DNA of 45,979 bases from contig NZ_JAAJBT010000011.1 in the NCBI RefSeq assembly GCF_011392115.1, positions 1 through 45,979 of the forward strand, given 5' to 3'. This DNA comes from Flavobacterium difficile (GTDB taxonomy: Bacteria > Bacteroidota > Bacteroidia > Flavobacteriales > Flavobacteriaceae). A model generated the notes under the pieces. It did not search any database and had not been told where the DNA came from. It saw only the letters and a program-made list of their open reading frames with translations. Shown here one piece after another: positions 1 to 6,162 of the stretch. The position numbers and the translations under genes are program-made. Numbering within the stretch: the first letter of the stretch is position 1; each line of letters starts with the position of its first letter.

Positions 1-162
1 GGAGTAATTTTCGGTATACATAAGTTTCCAGTCGTCTGTATTTCCAGTAAAACCTTTGCTTTTTTGGTTGTGACGTATGATTCGTTCTTCTAAGTCAGAA
101 GTGTAACCAATATAAAATTTGTTCTTAGCAGAACTGTAGATGATGTAAACGATAAATGGCAT
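1..162 (-). CDS. GIY-YIG nuclease domain protein, partial (second copy)
   Basis: The first 54 codons of a single-domain GIY-YIG protein, cut by the left edge of the window. It starts at the ATG complementary to 160-162. The visible part carries VYII near residue 5 and YIGYT near residue 18, the two halves of the GIY-YIG signature, followed by the LEERIIRHN helix with the conserved arginine. It is a near-identical copy of the gene at 303-554: positions 1-222 match 393-614 with only two base changes seen, one giving Val12 to Ala. It lies downstream of the tRNA remnant and a copy of the tRNA terminator, so it belongs to the second unit of a tandem duplication. Whether it is full length cannot be seen. 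Confidence 0.75.
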   Translation of the reverse strand, partial: MPFIVYIIYSSAKNKFYIGYTSDLEERIIRHNQKSKGFTGNTDDWKLMYTENYS

Positions 163-181
163 ATAAATATAATTTTGGCAT

Positions 182-210
182 AAAAAAACTCCTTAATTTC
201 TTAAGGAGTT
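182..210 (-). terminator. Rho-independent terminator, duplicate copy
   Basis: Ten-base stem AACTCCTTAA/TTAAGGAGTT with a TTTC loop, followed on the minus strand by a run of Ts. It is the copy of the terminator at 574-602 and follows the tRNA remnant. Confidence 0.75.
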
Positions 211-214
211 AAAT

Positions 215-309
215 TGGTGGGCGATTGCTTGTTCCGATATTTCGGAAAGGGGTTCGAACCCCCAACCCTCCCGATAAATCGGGATGCACTGAACCAGCAG
301 AGCTATTTC
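215..309 (-). pseudogene. tRNA-Val-derived remnant (degenerate tRNA)
   Basis: Read on the minus strand this keeps the D-arm (AGCTC-GCTGGTTCAG), the T-arm (GGGGGTTCGAACCCC) and the 3' acceptor ATCGCCC-A-CCA of the intact tRNA-Val at 607-684. The 5' acceptor strand is gone and is replaced by the end of the upstream GIY-YIG gene, so no cloverleaf can close. The anticodon arm is now a simple hairpin (TCCCGA-4 nt-TCGGGA, 269-284). About 22 extra bases, containing a second hairpin of the same form (TTCCGA-4 nt-TCGGAA, 232-247), sit between the T-arm and the 3' acceptor strand. It is very unlikely to be a working tRNA. Confidence 0.75.
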
Positions 310-554
310 GAATTAGAAATTAATTCTTGAATTTTAATTCGACTTTTCCAAGATTTGATTTGTTTTTCTCTCGCTATAGCTTCTGACTTGATGGAGTAAT
401 TTTCGGTATACATAAGTTTCCAGTCGTCTGTATTTCCAGTAAAACCTTTGCTTTTTTGGTTGTGACGTATGATTCGTTCTTCTAAGTCAGAAGTGTAACC
501 AATATAAAATTTGTTCTTAACAGAACTGTAAATGATGTAAACGATAAATGGCAT
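303..554 (-). CDS. Small GIY-YIG nuclease domain protein (YhbQ/UPF0213-like)
   Basis: An 83-residue single-domain GIY-YIG protein. It shows VYII (about residue 5), YIGYTSDLEERIIRH (about 17-31) with the conserved Tyr and Arg, and a C-terminal SEAIAREKQIKSWK segment (about 56-69) with the conserved Glu, so the catalytic set looks complete. Single-domain members are common in Bacteroidota and are often mis-annotated as UvrC-like excinuclease subunits. Their cellular role is not settled. The gene starts about 20 bases after the tRNA-Val terminator and may be read by leakage from the tRNA promoter. Its TAG stop codon (303-305) is formed by what were positions 8-10 of a tRNA, because the gene runs directly into the tRNA remnant. 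DNA cleavage is a family expectation, not something shown here. Confidence 0.85.
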   Translation of the reverse strand: MPFIVYIIYSSVKNKFYIGYTSDLEERIIRHNQKSKGFTGNTDDWKLMYTENYSIKSEAIAREKQIKSWKSRIKIQELISNSK

Positions 555-573
555 ATAAATATAATTTTGGCAT

Positions 574-602
574 AAAAAAACTCCTTAATTTCTTAAGGAG
601 TT
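574..602 (-). terminator. Rho-independent terminator of tRNA-Val
   Basis: Stem AACTCCTTAA/TTAAGGAGTT, loop TTTC, then seven Ts on the minus strand, a few bases after the tRNA 3' end. Confidence 0.85.
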
Positions 603-606
603 AAAT

Positions 607-684
607 TGGTGGGCGATGAGGGGTTCGAACCCCCGACCCCCTCGGTGTAAACGAGGTGCTCTGAACCAGCTGAGCTAATCGCCC
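607..684 (-). tRNA. tRNA-Val(TAC)
   Basis: The minus strand folds as a full cloverleaf. Acceptor GGGCGAT (678-684) pairs with ATCGCCC (611-617). The D-arm is AGCTC-AGCTGGTTCAGAGC. The anticodon stem CCTCG/CGAGG carries the loop TTTACAC with anticodon TAC, and the T-loop is TTCGAAC. The CCA end is encoded (607-609). It has a good promoter upstream and a terminator downstream and is the source of the remnant at 215-309. Confidence 0.95.
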
Positions 685-716
685 CAATAAATCGCGCTAC
701 TTCCGTATTGCGAGTG

Positions 717-747
717 CAAATATACAGCAGTTTTTTGTAATTGCAAA
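717..747 (-). promoter_or_regulatory. Bacteroidota promoter of tRNA-Val
   Basis: On the minus strand TTTG (744-747), 19 bases, then TATATTTG (717-724). This is an exact fit to the Bacteroidota -33/-7 consensus and lies about 33 bases before the tRNA 5' end. Confidence 0.7.
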
Positions 748-763
748 TAAAACTTCAAAAAAA

Positions 764-1978
764 TTAAATTATTTCTGCAACTACAAATGTACTTCCGCCA
801 ATATAGATAAGGTCTTCTGAGTTAGAATTAGCTTTTGCTTTTTTATAAGCAATTGAAACAGAGTTGTATGTGTTTCCAATTAAATGATACACTTTCGCTT
901 TTTCTTGTAAAATTTTTGCGTCTAAACCGCGCTGAACTTTTGGCTTACAGAAATAATAAATTGCATTTTTTGGGAATAATGGTAAAATAGAATCTAAATC
1001 TTTATCATTTACAACACCTAACACAATGTGTAAATGATTGAATTTTTCTTTTTTTAGTTGGTTCATTACAATTTGTAATCCATGCGCGTTGTGAGCTGTA
1101 TCGCAAATTGCTTTCGGATTTTTTTGTAAAATTTGCCATCTTCCCTGTAAGTTGGTGTTTTTAACTACATTTAGAATTCCGTTTTTGATGTTTTCCTCAG
1201 TAATAATAAAATCCGAATTCAAATTTCTAAATGTTTCAATTACAGTTTTTTTATTCTTTTTTTGGTAATCGCCTAAAAGTCCACAAACATAATCTGGATG
1301 TATCTCGTCTTGGGCAAAATGAATATTCGAATGGTTTTGTTTTGCGATTTCTAAAAACACAGGTTTTGTTTCTGAAGTATATTCGCCTATAATTACTGGA
1401 ATGTTAGATTTAATAATCCCAGCTTTTTCAAAGGCAATTTTTTCTAACGTATCACCTAAAAATTGTGTATGGTCTTTTCCAATATTCGTAATCACAGAAA
1501 CTAAAGGTGTGATGATATTCGTAGAGTCTAATCTGCCACCCATGCCGACTTCAATAATTGCGATATCGACTTTCTTGTCAGAAAAATATTCGAATGCTAA
1601 GCCAACCGTCATCTCGAAAAAGCTTAATTGCGTGTTTTCGAAAAATGATTTATGATTCAATACAAATTGATGAACGTAGTTTTTCGATATCTTCTTTCCG
1701 TTTATCGTGATTCGTTCTCTGAAATCTTTTAGATGGGGTGAGGTGTATAATCCAACTTTATAGCCGGCTTCCATAAATACAGAAGCAATCATACTGCTAG
1801 TAGATCCTTTTCCGTTAGTTCCAGCAACATGTATGGTTTTGAAATTCTTTTCAGGATGTTTCAAGTGTTCTACTAGTAATAAAGTATTTGTTAAATCTTT
1901 CTTATAGGCAGAAGCACCTACATTTTGGAACATCGGTAACTGGTTAAATAGCCAATTTAAGGTTTCTTTATAGGTCAT
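764..1978 (-). CDS. folC: Bifunctional folylpolyglutamate/dihydrofolate synthase
   Basis: 404 residues, a usual length for FolC. It adds glutamate to folates and/or joins dihydropteroate to glutamate using ATP, in the cytoplasm. Visible motifs are the P-loop HVAGTNGKGST (50-60), TSPHL (79-83) with the following ERI, the Mur-ligase-like IIEVGMGGRLDSTN (about 141-154), and DTAHN (about 293-297) in the C-terminal glutamate-ligase domain. The gene is divergent from exbB, and tRNA-Val follows it on the same strand. FolC being the only such gene in the window, I cannot tell whether it has both activities or only one. Confidence 0.93.
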   Translation of the reverse strand: MTYKETLNWLFNQLPMFQNVGASAYKKDLTNTLLLVEHLKHPEKNFKTIHVAGTNGKGSTSSMIASVFMEAGYKVGLYTSPHLKDFRERITINGKKISKNYVHQFVLNHKSFFENTQLSFFEMTVGLAFEYFSDKKVDIAIIEVGMGGRLDSTNIITPLVSVITNIGKDHTQFLGDTLEKIAFEKAGIIKSNIPVIIGEYTSETKPVFLEIAKQNHSNIHFAQDEIHPDYVCGLLGDYQKKNKKTVIETFRNLNSDFIITEENIKNGILNVVKNTNLQGRWQILQKNPKAICDTAHNAHGLQIVMNQLKKEKFNHLHIVLGVVNDKDLDSILPLFPKNAIYYFCKPKVQRGLDAKILQEKAKVYHLIGNTYNSVSIAYKKAKANSNSEDLIYIGGSTFVVAEII

Positions 1979-2104
1979 TTTGTACTTATTTTAAAGAATT
2001 TCGACTTCCCACAAAATAAAATCATCTTTTTTTAGTTTTATACTTTATAGAAAAATGTATCTTTAGTGCAAATTTCAAAAAATTAATTAAGAATAGTATT
2101 ACTT

Positions 2105-2818
2105 ATGATCGGATTTTTTTTACAAACTACTGTTGTTGATACGGTAGCACAAGCTGTAACTAATGCAAATGGTACCAATACACCAGCTCCTGCTGAAGGA
2201 ATTTCAGTTTTGGAATTCATATTAAAAGGTGGTTTTTTTCTTATTCCAATTATTATATTGATGTTTTATACCATCTATTTAATAGTAGAACGTTACTTAT
2301 ATATTAGTAAAACTACCAAAAATGATGATTTTCTTTTGAAAGAAGTTCGTACACATTTAAATGGTGGAAATATGAATTTGGCTATCGGTGCTGCAGATAG
2401 AGTGAATAACGCTACAGCGAGAGTTGTGAAAGAAGGAATTTTAACTATAGGAAGACCTATTTCTGAAATTGAATCGAACATGGAACGTATGGCTCAAATT
2501 GAGTTAGGTGAAATGGAACGTAAAATGGGACAATTAGGTTTAATCGCAGGTATGGCACCAACGCTAGGTTTCGTTGGTACGATTGCTGGTGTAATTAAAA
2601 TTTTCTATAGTATTTCTATTACCGAAAATATTAGTATTGGAAATATTTCTGGAGGTTTATACGAAAAAATGATTTCTTCTGGAGCTGGACTTATTGTAGG
2701 TTTAATAGCTTATGCAGGTTACCATTTATTGAATGGAAAAATTGACCATTTCATGTTGAATGTTCAAAAACAAGTGTTAGAATTTGTAAACATAATTCAG
2801 AGACCAAATGGCAATTAA
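2105..2818 (+). CDS. exbB: MotA/TolQ/ExbB proton channel family protein
   Basis: 237 residues with the three-helix layout of ExbB/TolQ: a first membrane helix at about 38-62 (FFLIPIIILMFYTIYLIVER), a large cytoplasmic loop, and the conserved pair of helices LGLIAGMAPTLGFVGTIAGVI (about 144-164) and ISSGAGLIVGLIAYAGYHLL (about 195-214). ExbB forms the inner-membrane proton channel that, with ExbD, powers TonB-dependent outer-membrane transport. The next gene, exbD, overlaps its end by 11 bases, so the two are translationally coupled. A weak promoter-like TATCTTTA lies at 2059-2066. TolQ is the alternative name; the partner looks ExbD-like and no tolA or pal is present. Confidence 0.9.
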   Translation: MIGFFLQTTVVDTVAQAVTNANGTNTPAPAEGISVLEFILKGGFFLIPIIILMFYTIYLIVERYLYISKTTKNDDFLLKEVRTHLNGGNMNLAIGAADRVNNATARVVKEGILTIGRPISEIESNMERMAQIELGEMERKMGQLGLIAGMAPTLGFVGTIAGVIKIFYSISITENISIGNISGGLYEKMISSGAGLIVGLIAYAGYHLLNGKIDHFMLNVQKQVLEFVNIIQRPNGN

Positions 2819-3203
2819 AAGAAACAGACGATTTCATGCGGAAGTTCATGCGTCCTCTATGAGTGACATCATGTTCTTTTTACTGTTGTTTTTTCTGATC
2901 ATCTCTACATTGGCAAACCCAAATGTAATTAAAATGACGTTGCCCAAATCGAAAACGAACGAAAAAACAAACAAACAATTTATAAGTATTTCCGTTACGG
3001 AAGACAAAGCGTTTTTCATTGACAAACAGCCTGTTAATTTTGACGAACTAGAAAAAGAACTGTTAGCTAAAATTGGTACGGATAAAGAACAAACGGTTGT
3101 AGTGCGAATTCCGTTTAATTTGCAAGTACAAGATTTAGTCGACGTGCTACAAATAGGAGTGAAGAATAACTTGAAATTTGTAATTGCGACTAATCCGAAG
3201 TAG
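2808..3203 (+). CDS. exbD: Biopolymer transport protein ExbD/TolR family
   Basis: 131 residues. A short basic cytoplasmic start is followed by one membrane helix containing the conserved proton-carrying aspartate (Asp20 in SSMSDIMFFLLLFFLII), then a periplasmic domain of about 90 residues ending in the typical VVVRIP...DLVDVLQIGVKNNLKFVIAT region. It works with ExbB in energy transduction. The 11-base overlap with exbB supports one transcript. No tonB gene follows: a hairpin terminator comes next and then a gene on the other strand. Confidence 0.9.
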   Translation: MAIKRNRRFHAEVHASSMSDIMFFLLLFFLIISTLANPNVIKMTLPKSKTNEKTNKQFISISVTEDKAFFIDKQPVNFDELEKELLAKIGTDKEQTVVVRIPFNLQVQDLVDVLQIGVKNNLKFVIATNPK

Positions 3204-3281
3204 TACATAAATTTATTGTCAATCTGAACTTGTTTAGCTTCGCTGAATCTTCGATTTCAGATTCTTTTTATCGTAAATGGA

Positions 3282-3320
3282 AACGTGTTATTTTTGAATT
3301 TTCAGAATAGCACGTTTTTT
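3282..3320 (+). terminator. Terminator after exbD
   Basis: AACGTGTTATT (left) pairs with AATAGCACGTT (right) with one G-U pair, followed by a T run. It lies between convergent genes and may also serve the minus-strand gene less well. Confidence 0.6.
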
Positions 3321-3323
3321 GTT

Positions 3324-4208
3324 TTACCCAATCTTCACTGAAGTCATACTCAACGAACCTGCCAATAATTTATCATTAAACAACTGAATATTTTCCGACT
3401 CGTTTTTCAAACCTAACGTATATAGTAAAGGTAAATAATGATCTGGCGTTGGTATAGCTAAATCAAACGCTTTTCCTTGTTTTTGATAGTTGATTAAATT
3501 CGCAAAATCGCCAGCAATAATATTTTTATTGATTTTTTCTCTGGCTTCAATCGCCCAATCAAAACCATAATTGTCTTTGTTAAAATTTGCCCAATCCACC
3601 ATTCGTAAATTGTGCACAATATTTCCGCTACCAATAATTAAAATGCCTTTGTTTCGTAACGATTGTAATTTTTGAGCCAGTTCAAAATGCGCTTGACCAG
3701 TCAAACTATAATCAATACTCATTTGAATTACAGGAATATTTGCTTCTGGATACAAATGTTTAATCACACTCCAAGCACCGTGATCTAATCCCCAATCGTA
3801 GTCTAGTGAAGTTGCTGTTGGAAGGATTAATTCTTTTGTTAATTGTGCTAATTCTGGAGATCCTTTTGCTGGATATTGCACTTCAAATAACGCTTTCGGG
3901 AAACCGCCAAAATCATGTATGGTTTGCGGCATTTCCATAGCAGTAACTTTCGTGCCTTTTGTAAACCAATGTGCAGAAATACATAAAATTGCAGTTGGAG
4001 TAGGAATGGTTTTGGCAATAGTTCTAAAACCAGCCACGAATTCATTTTCTTCAATGGCGTTCATCGGACTTCCATGACCTAAAAACAAAACGGGCATTTT
4101 TGGTGTGTTAGGTAAAATGTCTTTATAACTAAATAATTCGTTTACTGTTCTCATCGCATATATTATTGGTGTCAAACTTAAAAGTCCTAAAAAATGTTTT
4201 CGGTTCAT
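3324..4208 (-). CDS. ygiD: YgiD-type extradiol ring-cleavage dioxygenase (DODA family)
   Basis: 294 residues of the LigB/DODA family, which opens aromatic catechol rings with a metal centre; the E. coli YgiD relative acts on L-DOPA. Likely metal and catalytic histidines are visible in FLGHGSP (His45), ISAHW (His80), GLDHGAW (about 150) and PTPDHYLP (about 258). The first 40 residues extend beyond the catalytic fold and begin MNRKHFLGLLSLTPIIYA, which looks like a membrane or export segment, so the enzyme may be anchored or exported; an internal start at Met38 would give the bare domain. The substrate cannot be told from sequence. The promoter carries a palindrome (see 4221-4239). Confidence 0.85.
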   Translation of the reverse strand: MNRKHFLGLLSLTPIIYAMRTVNELFSYKDILPNTPKMPVLFLGHGSPMNAIEENEFVAGFRTIAKTIPTPTAILCISAHWFTKGTKVTAMEMPQTIHDFGGFPKALFEVQYPAKGSPELAQLTKELILPTATSLDYDWGLDHGAWSVIKHLYPEANIPVIQMSIDYSLTGQAHFELAQKLQSLRNKGILIIGSGNIVHNLRMVDWANFNKDNYGFDWAIEAREKINKNIIAGDFANLINYQKQGKAFDLAIPTPDHYLPLLYTLGLKNESENIQLFNDKLLAGSLSMTSVKIG

Positions 4209-4220
4209 GACTTAATTAAT

Positions 4221-4239
4221 ATTTGTATATACAAATGTA
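4221..4239 (-). promoter_or_regulatory. Promoter with operator-like palindrome before the ygiD gene
   Basis: On the minus strand TACATTTG (4232-4239) fits the -7 element. It overlaps a perfect 16-base palindrome ATTTGTATATACAAAT (4221-4236), as expected for a repressor site covering the transcription start. Confidence 0.55.
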
Positions 4240-4315
4240 TGAAAATAAATTCAAATGATAGTTCAATTTCTAATTAAATCAATTTGGTAGCCTATACAAT
4301 TTTAATTTCTGAAAA

Positions 4316-4347
4316 TTTGTGTAATCTGTCTTTAAAAATTACTTTTG
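4316..4347 (+). promoter_or_regulatory. Promoter of pyrD
   Basis: TTTG (4316-4319), 20 bases, TACTTTTG (4340-4347), ending 19 bases before the pyrD ATG. Confidence 0.6.
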
Positions 4348-4366
4348 CATAACAACTCAACACACT

Positions 4367-5380
4367 ATGTATAAATTACTTTTACGTCCCATTCTTTTCT
4401 GTTTCGATCCAGAAAAAGTGCATTATTTTACCTTTTCTTTAGTGAGATTTATTTCTAAAATCCCATTCGTAACTTCAATTATTAAAGCGATTTATGTAGT
4501 AGATGATAAGCGTTTAGAAAGGGAAGTTTTCGGATTGAAATTTAAAAATCCAGTAGGTTTAGCAGCAGGATTTGATAAAGATGCTAAATTGTTCAATGAA
4601 TTATCTGATTTCGGATTTGGATTTATTGAAATCGGAACGCTAACACCAAAACCACAAGACGGAAATCCAAAGAAAAGATTGTTTCGATTGAAGTCTGATT
4701 CGGCAATTATTAACCGAATGGGATTTAATAATGGTGGAGTAGAAGCCGCAATTTTAAGATTAAAGAAAAATAATGGCGTTTTAATTGGTGGAAATATTGG
4801 TAAAAATAAAGTGACGCCAAATGAAAATGCTACCGATGACTATGTAATTTGTTTTGAAGCCTTGTATGATTATGTAGATTATTTTGTGGTAAATGTAAGT
4901 TCGCCAAACACTCCAAATTTGCGTGAACTTCAAGAAAAAGAACCGTTAACAAAATTATTGCAGACTTTACAAGATTTGAACAACACGAAAGTTAAAGTCA
5001 AACCAATTCTTTTAAAAATTGCACCCGATTTAACGAACGAACAATTAGAAGATATTATTGATATTGTAAACGAAACAAAAATCGCAGGTGTTATTGCTAC
5101 AAATACTACTATTTCTCGTGAAGGGCTGACTTCTGAAAATAAAGTTGAGGTTGGCGGATTGTCTGGAAAACCATTAACCAAACGTGCTACGGAAGTTATT
5201 AGATTCTTATCAGAAAAAAGCAATAAATCCTTTCCAATTATTGGAGTAGGAGGAATTCACACCGCTGATGATGCTATCGAAAAGTTAAATGCTGGGGCGA
5301 GTTTAGTACAATTATATACAGGTTTTATTTATGAAGGTCCGCAGTTGATAAAAGATATTAATAAGAAGTTGTTGGTTTAA
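4367..5380 (+). CDS. pyrD: Quinone-dependent dihydroorotate dehydrogenase (class 2)
   Basis: 337 residues, typical of class 2 PyrD, which oxidises dihydroorotate to orotate in pyrimidine synthesis and passes electrons to membrane quinone. The N-terminal 40 residues form the membrane-associated helical region that distinguishes class 2. The FMN barrel follows, with [13 protein letters not shown] (about 62-74), [34 protein letters not shown] (catalytic Ser of class 2, about 177), [11 protein letters not shown] and GVGGI near the C-terminus. It has its own promoter and is followed by rdgB after a short repeat-bearing gap. Confidence 0.95.
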   Translation: MYKLLLRPILFCFDPEKVHYFTFSLVRFISKIPFVTSIIKAIYVVDDKRLEREVFGLKFKNPVGLAAGFDKDAKLFNELSDFGFGFIEIGTLTPKPQDGNPKKRLFRLKSDSAIINRMGFNNGGVEAAILRLKKNNGVLIGGNIGKNKVTPNENATDDYVICFEALYDYVDYFVVNVSSPNTPNLRELQEKEPLTKLLQTLQDLNNTKVKVKPILLKIAPDLTNEQLEDIIDIVNETKIAGVIATNTTISREGLTSENKVEVGGLSGKPLTKRATEVIRFLSEKSNKSFPIIGVGGIHTADDAIEKLNAGASLVQLYTGFIYEGPQLIKDINKKLLV

Positions 5381-5426
5381 TATGTCAATTCAACAATTAG
5401 TCAATATGACAATTTTGGTTTATCGG

Positions 5427-5454
5427 CACATTGAAAATTGACACATTGAAAATT
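5427..5454 (+). repeat. Short direct repeat in the pyrD-rdgB gap
   Basis: Two copies of CACATTGAAAATT (5427-5439 and 5442-5454) spaced 15 bases apart, ending 7 bases before the rdgB start codon. Related words (ATTAGTCAAT) recur at 5395 and 40850. Confidence 0.6.
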
Positions 5455-5461
5455 AAATAAT

Positions 5462-6040
5462 ATGAAATTAGTCTTCGCATCTAACAACAAAAATAAAATA
5501 GCTGAAATTCAGCAGCAAGTCGGTTCGCAATTTGAAATTGTCTCTTTAGAAGATATTGGTTGTTTTGTGGATATTCCCGAAACGGCTGAAACTATTGAAG
5601 GAAATGCGATTTTGAAAGCCAATTACGTAACTGAGAATTACGGTTTGCCTTGTTTTGCTGATGATACAGGTTTGGAAATTGAAGCGTTGAATAATGAGCC
5701 AGGTGTATATTCGGCACGTTATGCTGGTGAACAAAAGAATTCAGAAGATAATATGAATTTGGTTTTACAGAAATTAGCAGATCAAACGAATAGAAAAGCA
5801 CGGTTCAAAACGATAATCGCACTAAATATCAATGACCAACAATACTTGTTTGAAGGTGTTGTAAAAGGTGAAATTATTACAGAAAAGTCAGGAAATATGG
5901 GCTTTGGTTACGATCCGATTTTTCAACCAGAAGGTTATTCAACAACATTTGCCCAAATGACAATGGAACAAAAAGCTGTAATTAGTCACAGAGGAATTGC
6001 TGTTCAAAAATTGATAGATTTTCTTTCGCAAATTGGTTAA
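5462..6040 (+). CDS. rdgB: Non-canonical purine NTP pyrophosphatase, RdgB/HAM1 family
   Basis: 192 residues, the usual length. The family hydrolyses ITP, dITP and XTP to monophosphates and keeps deaminated purines out of nucleic acids. Motifs seen are FASNNKNKIAEI (4-15), the substrate/metal motif ADDTGLEIEALNNEPGVYSARY (about 67-88), GFGYDPIF (about 147-154) and the C-terminal SHRGIAVQKL. It follows pyrD at 81 bases and may be cotranscribed. Confidence 0.95.
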   Translation: MKLVFASNNKNKIAEIQQQVGSQFEIVSLEDIGCFVDIPETAETIEGNAILKANYVTENYGLPCFADDTGLEIEALNNEPGVYSARYAGEQKNSEDNMNLVLQKLADQTNRKARFKTIIALNINDQQYLFEGVVKGEIITEKSGNMGFGYDPIFQPEGYSTTFAQMTMEQKAVISHRGIAVQKLIDFLSQIG

Positions 6041-6133
6041 ACTTCCAACTTCTGACTTCTATCTTCCAGATTGAAAATCCTAACTTTCTGAAAATCAATT
6101 ACAAACAAATTAGTTTAATCCAAATTTTAATTC

Positions 6134-6141
6134 TACCTTTG
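6134..6141 (+). promoter_or_regulatory. -7 promoter element before the DEAD-box helicase
   Basis: TACCTTTG fits TAnnTTTG, 21 bases before the ATG. No clear TTTG was found at the expected upstream distance. Confidence 0.45.
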
Positions 6142-6162
6142 CACCCAATTTAAAAATATATA

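Noticed and set aside
2846..3208. 120-codon open frame opposite exbD
   Set aside because: Antisense shadow; exbD has the expected membrane Asp and overlaps exbB.
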